The position numbers were made by a program, and so were the translations under genes. A stretch of 64,000 bases of DNA from Mesonia aestuariivivens (GTDB lineage Bacteria > Bacteroidota > Bacteroidia > Flavobacteriales > Flavobacteriaceae). Shown one piece after another: positions 38,045 to 47,149 of this stretch. Location: assembly GCF_019311235.1 (NCBI RefSeq), contig NZ_JAHWDF010000012.1:1-64000 (forward strand), read 5' to 3'. Under the pieces are notes generated by a model. It saw only the letters and a list, made by a program, of their open reading frames with translations, was not told the DNA's origin and made no database searches. Every line of letters starts with the position of its first letter. Within the stretch, counting starts at the first letter, position 1.

Positions 38045-38560
38045 ATGAAACAATTTAAGACCGTATTAATAGCACTATCATTCGTTTTTGGGACAGTAGC
38101 TTTAACTCAAGCACAAACTTCTAAAGTGGCTCACATTAACACACAAGAGTTAATTGAATCTATGCCAGCATATAAATCTGCAATGTCACAACTTGAAAAA
38201 CTTGAAAGTACGTATAGAGCAGACATCGATGATATGTATAAAGAAGCGCAAAGTAAAAACCAACGTTACCAACAAGAAGCTGTAAACCAAACTGAAGAAG
38301 AAAACGCTAAAAGAGCACAAGAGCTACAACAACAACAACAAAAGATTGTTCAATTTCAACAAAATGCTCAAAAAGAACTTCAGAAAAAAGAAAGTGATTT
38401 ATTAAAACCTGTTTACGAAAAAGCACGTACCTCTATCCAAAAAGTTGCTAGAGCAAAGGGTTATGATTATGTTTTAGACTCTACAACAGGAGCTGGAGGA
38501 GTAATCTTAGCAGACGGTTATAGTTTAATGACAGATGTTAAGAAAGACTTAGGAATTTAA
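38045..38560 (+). CDS. OmpH/Skp-family periplasmic chaperone, short form
   Basis: A 171-residue protein of normal Skp length with signal peptide ending TQAQT. The core KVAHINTQELIESMPAYK and the long Glu/Gln-rich coiled coil match the family; it ends YVLDSTTGAGGVILADG, where the neck closes onto the body. Two tandem paralogues after bamA are typical of Bacteroidota. A terminator follows at 38585. Confidence 0.92.
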   Translation: MKQFKTVLIALSFVFGTVALTQAQTSKVAHINTQELIESMPAYKSAMSQLEKLESTYRADIDDMYKEAQSKNQRYQQEAVNQTEEENAKRAQELQQQQQKIVQFQQNAQKELQKKESDLLKPVYEKARTSIQKVARAKGYDYVLDSTTGAGGVILADGYSLMTDVKKDLGI

Positions 38561-38584
38561 GCTCTCTAAACTTATTATATATTG

Positions 38585-38613
38585 AAGCACTTTCATTAAT
38601 TTTGAAAGTGCTT
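38585..38613 (+). terminator. Terminator after the OmpH genes
   Basis: AAGCACTTTCA, a 7-base loop, TGAAAGTGCTT then T: an 11-bp stem ending 11 bases before the murI ATG, so murI is reached by readthrough or a promoter I did not see. Confidence 0.8.
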
Positions 38614-38624
38614 TTTTATTTTAT

Positions 38625-39410
38625 ATGAACAACAATCCTTCACAACCCATTGGCATTTTTGATTCTGGTATTGGCGGCACTTCTATTTTTAAAGAAGTAC
38701 ATTCCCTTTTACCTCATGAAGATATTATTTATTTAGCAGACAGCAAAAATGCACCTTATGGCTATAAATCTAAAGAAGAGATTACCGCTTTATGCAAAAA
38801 AAATACAGAACTTCTTTTAGCCCAAAACTGTAAACTAATTATTGTCGCTTGTAATACAGCCACAACAAACGCCATAGAAACCCTAAGAGAAACGTATAGT
38901 ATACCTTTTATAGGAATTGAACCAGCTATTAAACCAGCAGCGTTAATGTCTAAAAACAAAGCTATAGGCATTTTAGCTACAAAAGGAACTCTATCTAGTG
39001 AATTATTTGCTAAGACCTCTGAAATTTTTGCAAAAAATACAGCCATAGTCGAAGTTATCGGCGCAGGTTTAGTAGAAGCCATTGAAGCCGGTGAAATAGA
39101 AAATACTTCAACAAAAAAATTAGTAAGGCAACTCGTACAGCCTATGTTAGACAAAAACATAGACTATTTGGTGTTAGGATGCAGTCATTACCCCTATTTA
39201 ATACCACTTTTAAAACAAATCTTACCTAAATATATTGTTATTATAGATTCAGGAAAAGCTGTAGCTAAGCAAACTAAATTTATACTTCATAGCTTAGGTT
39301 TACTTGAAAAAGACCAAAAAAAAGCTTCTATTAGATTTTACACCAATAGAAGCGAGAATATTTTAAAAAAATTCGTTCCTGAATTTAAAGTTAGTTATTT
39401 AGACTTTTAA
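38625..39410 (+). CDS. murI: Glutamate racemase
   Basis: A 261-residue racemase that supplies D-glutamate for peptidoglycan. The two catalytic cysteines are in VACNTATT and LGCSHYPYL; DSGIGG near the start and the SKNAPYGYKS segment complete the active site. It is the last gene of the plus-strand envelope run and its stop overlaps the convergent PorP/SprF gene by 4 bases. Confidence 0.96.
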   Translation: MNNNPSQPIGIFDSGIGGTSIFKEVHSLLPHEDIIYLADSKNAPYGYKSKEEITALCKKNTELLLAQNCKLIIVACNTATTNAIETLRETYSIPFIGIEPAIKPAALMSKNKAIGILATKGTLSSELFAKTSEIFAKNTAIVEVIGAGLVEAIEAGEIENTSTKKLVRQLVQPMLDKNIDYLVLGCSHYPYLIPLLKQILPKYIVIIDSGKAVAKQTKFILHSLGLLEKDQKKASIRFYTNRSENILKKFVPEFKVSYLDF

Positions 39411-40426
39411 TAATTAATTGCCGGACAATTACACTCGTACGGCTCTTTATTTTCTCCAAAATTATACCCTAAAGTAATTTGATGAAAGCCTGAATTTGCT
39501 AAGACAATAGAGTTAGCTTGATAAGCGTAAGTATAAGCAAACATAAAGTTTTTATAATTTATACCTATAAAAGGAGAAAGGTATTGTAGTTTTTGATTAG
39601 AAACAGAAGATGCTCCGTCTGTAGTATATTCGGCCCCATCAAAACTTCTTCTATAAGAAAGGCCGCCCCATAATTTACCAAAATCAAAATCTCTGTAAAC
39701 TTTAGCATTTACATCTATAGAAGCTTCAGAAGTTTCTTCTTTCATTTGAAACATTATAGAAGGCTCGTAAGACCATTCTGAGCCATAAGGAGCTATAATA
39801 TAACCCGCAGAAAGTAAATATTGTCGTTGGTTGTCAGTCTCAAACTGTTGAGAAAAAATATCTCGTTGTTGGGGTATTAAGTTTTTAACTGTGAAATGCG
39901 TATAAAATTCAAATAAGTAATAAGACATTCCAAAATCTATATTGAAGAAAGAATCACGCTGTTCTACTCCAGAAATATTTGGATCATTTGGATTAGGACC
40001 ACCTATCAATTGAGTTTCATCTAATTTTTCTTGCATCACCCCCACACTTAAACCAAAAGACAATTGATTTAAATCTATGGTATTTCTAGAAAGCAATAAG
40101 TGATAAGCAAATGTTGCATAAACTCCTTGTTGTGAAAAACGACCATTGCTATCATTATAAAAAATTCCTCCTAAACCAACTTTATCTCCCACTCTTCCAT
40201 TTAAACTCACAGTTTCTAATGCAGGTGCATCATTAACACCAAACCATTGTCTTCTTCCGGTTAAACGCAATTTGGTTTGACTAGCAGCCCCAGCCATAGA
40301 AGGATGTAATAAATACAAGTTATCTGTTAAATAATCTGTATAAACAGGAATACCTCTTTCTTGAGCATAAAAGTTAGCAGATATAAATAGAAATAAAAGT
40401 ATTAATAAGGAGTTATTTTTTTTCAT
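39407..40426 (-). CDS. PorP/SprF-family outer membrane protein
   Basis: A 339-residue outer membrane barrel with signal peptide ending NFYAQE. It has the family opening GIPVYTDYLTDNLYLLHPSMAGAA followed by TGRRQWFGV, and ends with HQITLGYNF. PorP/SprF proteins work with the type IX secretion system, often to retain or anchor one specific exported adhesin; the usual partner gene (an adhesin just upstream) is absent here, so the partner must be encoded elsewhere. Confidence 0.92.
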   Translation of the reverse strand: MKKNNSLLILLFLFISANFYAQERGIPVYTDYLTDNLYLLHPSMAGAASQTKLRLTGRRQWFGVNDAPALETVSLNGRVGDKVGLGGIFYNDSNGRFSQQGVYATFAYHLLLSRNTIDLNQLSFGLSVGVMQEKLDETQLIGGPNPNDPNISGVEQRDSFFNIDFGMSYYLFEFYTHFTVKNLIPQQRDIFSQQFETDNQRQYLLSAGYIIAPYGSEWSYEPSIMFQMKEETSEASIDVNAKVYRDFDFGKLWGGLSYRRSFDGAEYTTDGASSVSNQKLQYLSPFIGINYKNFMFAYTYAYQANSIVLANSGFHQITLGYNFGENKEPYECNCPAINY

Positions 40427-40631
40427 GAGTGTTCAATGGTTATTTCATCACTAAAATAAACTTTAATATAAGCTTTGCAAAATTTGTTTAAAAAATGTTA
40501 AACAAACAAGCATAAAATATTTAAGAATATTAGGTTGTCTTCTTAGTTAAAAGTAGATAAATAAAGGTTTTAACAAATTTACTAATCAAATATTGGGCGT
40601 AAATATATTCATTTCATTGTATTTCTTTTAG

Positions 40632-40639
40632 TATTTTTG
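40632..40639 (+). promoter_or_regulatory. -7 element of the NifU-type gene
   Basis: TATTTTTG matches TAnnTTTG and lies 15 bases before the ATG at 40655. It overlaps an in-frame TTG (40637), which argues against that earlier start. No clear -33 TTG at the standard distance. Confidence 0.35.
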
Positions 40640-40654
40640 CAGAAAATTTATGCT

Positions 40655-41566
40655 ATGAGTAAATATTCTATCGAAATAAAGGCTACCAATAATGAATCTA
40701 TCCGAAAATTTGAAGCCAATTCATTTTTAATTCGAGGTGAAGGCTACGAATTTACTAATATTGACGAGGCTTCAAAGTCGCCTATAGCGCAAGAATTATT
40801 CTATCTGCCTTTCGTTAAAACAATATATATCTCACAAAATTTTGTGGCTATAGAAAAATTTAACATTGTAAAATGGGAAGAAGTTGAAGAAGAAGTAGCT
40901 GCACAGATTACTACTTTTTTAAATTCTGGTAAAGAAGTAGTGAAAGCAGAAGCTGAAAGCAAAAAAACGATTCCAGTAACTGTTTATGCCGAAAGTACTC
41001 CTAATCCAAAAGTGATGAAGTTTGTTGCTAATAAAAAATTAGTGATCAACACTACAGAATTTAAAAATATAGATGAAGCTAAAAATGCTCCTTTAGCACA
41101 AAAACTTTTTCACTTTCCATTTGTAAAAGAAGTTTTTTTTGATGAGAATTATATTTCTATTACCAAATTTGACATTGCGGAATGGGAAGAAATCACTATG
41201 GAGATTAGAGAATTTATTAGAAATTATATTCAAGAAGGAAATGTTATTATTACTGAAGAAAGCGCAACACCAACTTCTACTAAAAGTGAAGAAAACGCTA
41301 CATCCAGTGAATTTGATAATTTAGATGATATCTCAAAACAAATTGTAGCAATTTTAGATGAATATATTAAACCTGCTGTTGCTAGCGACGGAGGCAATAT
41401 TATGTTTAATTCGTACGATCCTGAAACCAAAAAAGTAAGTGTTATTTTACAAGGTGCTTGCAGTGGTTGCCCATCTTCTACATTTACCCTTAAAAGCGGA
41501 ATTGAAACAATGTTAAAAGATATGCTTCACGGAAAAGTAGAAAGTGTAGAAGCTATTAACGGATAG
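40655..41566 (+). CDS. NifU-type Fe-S scaffold with doubled Nfu_N domain
   Basis: A 303-residue soluble protein. Residues 1-90 and about 110-200 are two related Nfu N-terminal domains: FTNIDEASKSPIAQELFYLPFVK and FKNIDEAKNAPLAQKLFHFPFVK line up clearly. A linker rich in Ser/Thr/Glu leads to the NifU C-terminal domain with the cluster-binding CSGCPSS motif and DGGNIMFNSYDP. Such proteins carry and deliver iron-sulphur clusters. Most Nfu proteins have one N domain; the duplication is the noteworthy point. A strong terminator follows. Confidence 0.92.
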   Translation: MSKYSIEIKATNNESIRKFEANSFLIRGEGYEFTNIDEASKSPIAQELFYLPFVKTIYISQNFVAIEKFNIVKWEEVEEEVAAQITTFLNSGKEVVKAEAESKKTIPVTVYAESTPNPKVMKFVANKKLVINTTEFKNIDEAKNAPLAQKLFHFPFVKEVFFDENYISITKFDIAEWEEITMEIREFIRNYIQEGNVIITEESATPTSTKSEENATSSEFDNLDDISKQIVAILDEYIKPAVASDGGNIMFNSYDPETKKVSVILQGACSGCPSSTFTLKSGIETMLKDMLHGKVESVEAING

Positions 41567-41594
41567 ACACTTCAACTAAATTTAATTGATTGAC

Positions 41595-41637
41595 AAAACC
41601 AAAAAGGAGAATCGTTTAGATTCTCCTTTTTGGTTTT
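41595..41637. terminator. Bidirectional terminator, 19-bp perfect stem
   Basis: AAAACCAAAAAGGAGAATC (41595-41613), loop GTTTA, then its exact inverse (41619-41637). It lies between the NifU-type gene (+) and the phosphate transporter gene (-), and has the A/T tracts needed in both directions. Confidence 0.9.
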
Positions 41638-41657
41638 ATATACTATGGTATATTTAA

Positions 41658-43922
41658 TTAAAACTCACGCTTAGCATCTTCATAATACTCTTTAAACAAC
41701 TGCAATAAGCTCATTGTCGATGTTACTAAATCTTTAGTTTCTAAGAGTAAACCAAAATACAATTTAGTATTTTTAGGGCTTGTTTCTGAAGTTCTAATAC
41801 GTTCAATCTGTTTCTGAATTAATCCTGAAACTTTATCTAAAAGCGTTTGCTTGTCATTTAAAATTTGATCTATTCTTGCAAAAGAATGATTATCAAAAGT
41901 TTCTATAATTTCATCAAAAAGTACCTGCATCTCACGATCTATACTTTTTAAATCTCTAATTTGATTGAATTTTAAATTCTTATGATTGTTATTAACATGC
42001 TTATAACTAGATCTTGTAATCTGTGCAATAGATTGAACCATATCTTGCAGCGTATCCAGAAATAAAATATAAAACTTACTTGCTTCTACAGAATTATCTT
42101 CTAATGATTTTATAAAATAAAAGACATTATCTTTTAACTCATCTACCTCATCTTCAAGATCATTTAATTTTTTTGAATCTTTTCTAAGTTTTCCAAGATC
42201 ATGATAACCTAAATGGTCTATCGTTTTGCTATACCTTTTATTAATACCCTTGATTACACTGGAGATATTCTGAGAAGTTTCAATGGTAATTTCATTTATA
42301 GTAATAATATCGTGCCTATTAAAACGCTTTTTACTTTTCTCTTCTTTTACTTTTTTAGAGTGAATAATCGCACTTCTTATAATCAATCCTATAGCTACAA
42401 CGATCAAAACAGCTAAAGCTATCATTCCGCCATACCAAATTATAGCTGCAAAAATCGCTGCTGCTAAAAAAGCTACACCTGCAGTAACAAACCAACCTCC
42501 CACTACGTTTACAACACCTGCTACACGGTATACTGCACTTTCACGATCCCAAGCCCTATCTGCTAAAGATGACCCCATTGCAACCATAAAAGTTACATAT
42601 GTTGTTGATAATGGTAATTTTAAATTTGTACCTATAGATATTAATATACTTGCTACTACCAAATTTACTGAAGCTCTTACCGTATCAAAGGCTGGTGCGT
42701 CTACTCTACGATCTGCTAGAGCGCTGTTAGGTTTTTCAAACTTGGATTCAATTTTGTTTTTTACACGACCTGGTAAAATACTGGTTAACACATTACTCAC
42801 CACTACCGAATATCTCACCAACACTCTCGCTAATGTATTAGGCTCAAAACGCTCTGCTCCATCTCCTTGTCTCGCTAAATTAACACCTGTATCTACAACA
42901 GCTCTAGCTTTACTAGAAAGCCAAAGAGTAAGTACCATAACTCCACCTGCAATAATTAATAAAAATTCGGGAGTTTGTACGCTTCCAGCTAAACCATTCA
43001 TGGTAAATTCTGAAGGTAAAACTCCAGTGGCTTGATAAGCTGTTTGCCACAACCCAAAAGATTGCCAAGCTGCAATAGGCACTCCTATAAAATTTACCAA
43101 ATCATTCCCCGCAAAAGCAAGTGCTAAAGCAAAAGTACCGACAAGAATTATAGCTTTTAAAATGTTAGTTTTAAAAACAGACATTAAAAGTTGTGAGATA
43201 ATTCCCCAAAACACTAAACTTATTAAAATAATTAGCCAAGTATGTTCATCTACAAAGATTTTAAAGCCTTCTGGAAGAAATGAGATACTCTTCATTCCTT
43301 TTATAAAAATAAAGTAAGTGATTGCTGTTAATGATACTCCGCCAAATACAGCTCCTACATATTTAAGTTTCTTTTCATACTGAAAAGTAAATATTAACCT
43401 AGAAATATATTGCACAAAAGCACCAATACTGAAAGCGACGACCACCGACAGCAAAATACCTAAAACAATTTCTGTGGCTTTTGAGGTATTAATATAATTT
43501 GTTAAAAGAGATAAATCTTCTCCTTGCGTATAAAGTTTAATCACAGCAATACTGACTGCTGCCCCTAATAATTCAAAAACTATTGAAACAGTTGTAGAAG
43601 TAGGCAAGCCTAAACTATTAAAGAAATCTAATAGTAAAACATCGGTTATCATAACCGCCATAAAGATGATCATGATTTCATCAAAATAGAATTGACTAGG
43701 CATAAAAATACCTTTTCTTGCTACTTCCATTAAACCGCTAGAAAAAATTGCTCCTACAGCAACCCCTAAACTAGCCACGATCATAATGGTTCTAAGAGAA
43801 ATAGCCTTAGACCCAATAGCAGAGTTTAAGAAATTAACAGCATCATTACTAACCCCTACTATTAAATCTGTAATGGCAAGAGCAAAAAGTACTACAAGCA
43901 TTACAATATAAATATTCTCCAT
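41658..43922 (-). CDS. PiT-family phosphate transporter fused to a PhoU-like domain
   Basis: A 754-residue protein. The first ~540 residues form a PiT permease with the duplicated signature: VGVSNDAVNFLNSAIGSK near the N-terminus and FAGNDLVNFIGVPIAAWQS in the second half, plus LGLPTSTTVS and LKLPLSTTYVTF. The last ~200 residues are hydrophilic helices of the PhoU/DUF47 kind (RKDSKKLNDLEDEVDELKDN). Many bacteria encode this regulator as a separate pit accessory gene. It imports inorganic phosphate with a cation; the attached domain probably regulates it. Confidence 0.92.
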   Translation of the reverse strand: MENIYIVMLVVLFALAITDLIVGVSNDAVNFLNSAIGSKAISLRTIMIVASLGVAVGAIFSSGLMEVARKGIFMPSQFYFDEIMIIFMAVMITDVLLLDFFNSLGLPTSTTVSIVFELLGAAVSIAVIKLYTQGEDLSLLTNYINTSKATEIVLGILLSVVVAFSIGAFVQYISRLIFTFQYEKKLKYVGAVFGGVSLTAITYFIFIKGMKSISFLPEGFKIFVDEHTWLIILISLVFWGIISQLLMSVFKTNILKAIILVGTFALALAFAGNDLVNFIGVPIAAWQSFGLWQTAYQATGVLPSEFTMNGLAGSVQTPEFLLIIAGGVMVLTLWLSSKARAVVDTGVNLARQGDGAERFEPNTLARVLVRYSVVVSNVLTSILPGRVKNKIESKFEKPNSALADRRVDAPAFDTVRASVNLVVASILISIGTNLKLPLSTTYVTFMVAMGSSLADRAWDRESAVYRVAGVVNVVGGWFVTAGVAFLAAAIFAAIIWYGGMIALAVLIVVAIGLIIRSAIIHSKKVKEEKSKKRFNRHDIITINEITIETSQNISSVIKGINKRYSKTIDHLGYHDLGKLRKDSKKLNDLEDEVDELKDNVFYFIKSLEDNSVEASKFYILFLDTLQDMVQSIAQITRSSYKHVNNNHKNLKFNQIRDLKSIDREMQVLFDEIIETFDNHSFARIDQILNDKQTLLDKVSGLIQKQIERIRTSETSPKNTKLYFGLLLETKDLVTSTMSLLQLFKEYYEDAKREF

Positions 43923-44071
43923 AAATATTCTTTTTTACAATCTGCAAAAATGTTTCAATAATTCGGAATTTTCAGACTTCTATTGTTATCAAAACATTAA
44001 ATTGAAGCTACACAAATTATTAATTTTTACCTTGTATTTTTTATGATTACTGACGCCAATATTACAGATTT

Positions 44072-46099
44072 ATGAGACAACTAGAAAATCTACTTTCAAA
44101 AGAAACTAGCCCCTATTTATTACAACATGCTAAAAACCCAGTACACTGGCAGCCTTGGAGTGATTCTACCCTACAATTTAGTAAAGATAATAATAAACTT
44201 TTACTCATAAGTATAGGATATTCTGCATGTCATTGGTGCCATGTGATGGAAAAAGAGTGTTTTGAAGATCAAGAGGTTGCCTCGCTAATGAATCAAAATT
44301 TTATAAACATAAAAATAGATAGAGAAGAACGCCCCGATATAGATCAAATTTACATGAGTGCCTTACAGATTATGACAGGTCACGGAGGCTGGCCATTAAA
44401 TATTGTTGCTCTTCCCGACGGTAGGCCAGTTTGGGGTGCCACGTATCTACCCAAAAAAAAATGGATGGGATCGCTAAACCAACTAAAAGATCTATATATA
44501 AAAGCTCCCGAACACATAGAAGATTATGCAGAAAAGCTTTCAACAGGAATGCAACAACTCAATAGTATTGTGAAAAATGATTCCAGTAAACAAGTTTTTC
44601 ATAAAGACCAGATCACATCACTCGTAAACTCTTGGAAAAATAAATTTGATCTAACCAATGGCGGTTTTAAAAGCGCACCTAAATTTATGATGCCCAACAA
44701 TTTATCTTTCTTATTAGAATATGCGGTGCAACAAAAAAATGATGAAGTTTTAAATTTTGTAGAATTCTCATTACTTCAAATGGCACAAAGAGGAATTTAC
44801 GATCAAATTGGCGGAGGCTTTTCTAGGTATGCTGTAGATGAAAAATGGCACATCCCACATTTTGAAAAAATGCTTTATGATAATGCCCAACTTGTAGACC
44901 TTTATAGTGATGCTTTCACGGTATTTAATCATGAAAAATTTAAGCAAGTTGTTGGAGAAACATTATCGTTTATAGAAAATGAACTTACACATCAAAAAGG
45001 TTATTTCTTTTCGGCTTTAGATGCTGATAGCCTAAATGATAATCATGAAAAAGAAGAAGGTGCTTTTTATAGGTGGACAAAAGAAGAGCTTCAGTCTATC
45101 TTAAAAGATGATTTTGATGTTTTTTCAGCATTTTTCAACATTAACACCAAAGGTTATTGGGAAAACAACCACTATATACTCTTTCAAACTGAAACCGAAG
45201 AAACTATTGCTCATCAATTCAATATTTCTGTAAAAGAGCTTAAAGAACGTATTGAGCAATCAAAAAATAAATTATTTCAGCATCGCCAACAAAGAGCTTA
45301 CCCAAGTCTAGATGATAAATGTATTACCTCTTGGAACGCTTTAATGATTAAAGCCTACGCTAAAGCTTACCGCATATTTAAAAAAAACAGCTATTTAAAA
45401 ACGGCAGAGTTTGCTACAGATTTTATTATTAAAAATTTATTTGACGATCATCATAAGCTTTACAGAAATTTTAAAAAGTATAAAAAAAATGAAGCGTGTC
45501 TTGAAGACTACGCACTTTTTATAGCCGCTTTAATTGAACTTTATCAGGCTAATTTTAAAGAAGAACTGCTCGTATTAGCAAAAAAACTAACAGAAAAAGT
45601 AATTGTTGATTTTTACGATGAAAAGAGCGGCCTTTTCTTTTACACATCAAAATATGTAAAATTAATTCAGCGAAGTATAGAAACTCAAGATAATGTCATT
45701 CCGTCTTCAAACTCTGTAATGGCGAAAAACTTTTTCTTTTTAGGAAAGTATTTTCTTCAAAAAGAATGGCTTACTATTTCTAAAGATATGCTAAAAACCA
45801 TTGAACCTCACATCAAAGATTACCCTTCTAATTATAGCAATTGGTTATCGTTATATTTAAAAAATGTCTATCCTTTTTATGAAGTTGTTATTACTGGAGA
45901 AAAAGCTGAGCAGGAAATTAAAGAATTACAAAGTTTACATCTAGCTAATTCAATTATTGCCCGACCGTCTTCAAAAATTAGTTTAACCGAAGGCAAAACT
46001 TCCAACACCATCAGCTTTTATATATGTAAAGAGAATTACTGTGAAGCTCCGCTAAAAAATACAAATGAAGTTATTAGTAAGCTTAAAAATGAATTTTAA
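44072..46099 (+). CDS. Thioredoxin-domain protein, YyaL/DUF255 family
   Basis: A 675-residue protein. The N-terminal ~160 residues are a thioredoxin-like DUF255 domain (LLSKETSPYLLQHAKNPVHW, SACHWCHVMEKECFED) with a CxxC-type motif, followed by an alpha/alpha-toroid region typical of six-hairpin glycosidases. No signal peptide is evident. The family's substrate is not established. Single gene, 149 bases upstream of which lies the divergent phosphate transporter. Confidence 0.9.
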   Translation: MRQLENLLSKETSPYLLQHAKNPVHWQPWSDSTLQFSKDNNKLLLISIGYSACHWCHVMEKECFEDQEVASLMNQNFINIKIDREERPDIDQIYMSALQIMTGHGGWPLNIVALPDGRPVWGATYLPKKKWMGSLNQLKDLYIKAPEHIEDYAEKLSTGMQQLNSIVKNDSSKQVFHKDQITSLVNSWKNKFDLTNGGFKSAPKFMMPNNLSFLLEYAVQQKNDEVLNFVEFSLLQMAQRGIYDQIGGGFSRYAVDEKWHIPHFEKMLYDNAQLVDLYSDAFTVFNHEKFKQVVGETLSFIENELTHQKGYFFSALDADSLNDNHEKEEGAFYRWTKEELQSILKDDFDVFSAFFNINTKGYWENNHYILFQTETEETIAHQFNISVKELKERIEQSKNKLFQHRQQRAYPSLDDKCITSWNALMIKAYAKAYRIFKKNSYLKTAEFATDFIIKNLFDDHHKLYRNFKKYKKNEACLEDYALFIAALIELYQANFKEELLVLAKKLTEKVIVDFYDEKSGLFFYTSKYVKLIQRSIETQDNVIPSSNSVMAKNFFFLGKYFLQKEWLTISKDMLKTIEPHIKDYPSNYSNWLSLYLKNVYPFYEVVITGEKAEQEIKELQSLHLANSIIARPSSKISLTEGKTSNTISFYICKENYCEAPLKNTNEVISKLKNEF

Positions 46100-46177
46100 C
46101 AAAATTTAAACTAAGAAAAAGACAAAATATTAACATTTTTTTATTTTTTTGCTAATTAGCTTAATAAAACATAATAA

Positions 46178-47047
46178 ATGGACAAATTTAACGACCTTTC
46201 TGAGTTAGCTCAAGAATACATTAAAAAATTTATTGATTTTTTACCCGATCTTATTGCTGCAGTTTTAATACTTATAGTCGGCTTTTGGATTGTAAAAAAA
46301 GTAGTTAGCTACATGAAAAAGGCTTTGGCCAAAAGAGATTATGACAAAGCTTTAGAAGATTTTTTAAGTACTTTAATTACGTGGACTTTAAAAATACTTG
46401 TTATTATTGTAGCTATATCTCAGGTAGGTATTGAAACTACCTCTTTAGTTGCTGTTTTAGGTGCCGCTGGTTTAGCTATTGGTTTAGCCCTACAAGGTTC
46501 TTTAGCTAATTTTGCTGGTGGTGTTTTAATCATCATTTTAAAGCCTTTTAGAATTGGTGACTGGATTGAAGCACAAGGTGTTTCTGGTAGTGTAAAAGAA
46601 GTTAGTCTTTTCTATACCAAAATAGATACTTTTGGCAATCAAGAAGCGGTTATTCCTAATGGAAGCTTAGCTAATGATAATATTATAAATTACACCGTTA
46701 ATGGTAAGCGTAGAGAAAACTTATCTTTTGGTATCTCTTATGATGATGATATTAAAAAAGCTAAAGAGATACTTATGCAACTCGTAAAAGACCAAGATGG
46801 AATCATGGAAGATCCAGCTCCGCAAGTTTTAGTTGCAGAATTAGCCGATAGCTCTGTTAATTTCTCTGTACGTTATTTTGCTTCTAATGATAAGTTTTGG
46901 GACATTCACTGGAATATGATTGAACAAGGAAAATTAAGATTAGAAGAAGCTGGGATGACGATACCTTACCCACAACGAGATGTTTATTTCTATGACCAAA
47001 CAAAAATGAACGGAACGGTAGAGAAAGAGAATAAAAAAGAAGCTTAA
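46178..47047 (+). CDS. MscS-family mechanosensitive channel
   Basis: A 289-residue small-conductance channel. Three transmembrane helices lie in the first 130 residues; the pore helix carries the family alanine/glycine pattern AGLAIGLALQGSLANFAGG. The cytoplasmic beta domain begins FRIGDWIEAQGVSG and includes NGSLANDNIINYT. It opens when membrane tension rises and releases solutes. The gene is followed 33 bases later by an IS1595 insertion. Confidence 0.93.
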   Translation: MDKFNDLSELAQEYIKKFIDFLPDLIAAVLILIVGFWIVKKVVSYMKKALAKRDYDKALEDFLSTLITWTLKILVIIVAISQVGIETTSLVAVLGAAGLAIGLALQGSLANFAGGVLIIILKPFRIGDWIEAQGVSGSVKEVSLFYTKIDTFGNQEAVIPNGSLANDNIINYTVNGKRRENLSFGISYDDDIKKAKEILMQLVKDQDGIMEDPAPQVLVAELADSSVNFSVRYFASNDKFWDIHWNMIEQGKLRLEEAGMTIPYPQRDVYFYDQTKMNGTVEKENKKEA

Positions 47048-47072
47048 TTCTTTACATTTAAAAATTCAATTT

Positions 47073-47080
47073 ATTATTTT
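47073..47080. repeat. Target site duplication, left
   Basis: ATTATTTT directly abuts the left terminal inverted repeat and is identical to the 8 bases on the right of the element. Eight-bp duplications are typical of the IS1595 family. Confidence 0.8.
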
Positions 47081-47120
47081 TTGCATGTCCGTAAATATTC
47101 CTAATTAATGGAAAATACCC

Positions 47121-47128
47121 TATATTTG
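47121..47128 (+). promoter_or_regulatory. -7 element of the transposase gene
   Basis: TATATTTG matches TAnnTTTG. Because it lies after the in-frame ATG at 47108 it supports the ATG at 47150 as the true start. No -33 TTG at the usual spacing. Confidence 0.35.
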
Positions 47129-47149
47129 AATACCTTAACTAGTTTAACC

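Noticed and set aside
40427-40654. Small RNA or riboswitch in the 228-base gap before the NifU-type gene
   Set aside because: No conserved stem, riboswitch core or terminator found; only AT-rich sequence and the -7 element.
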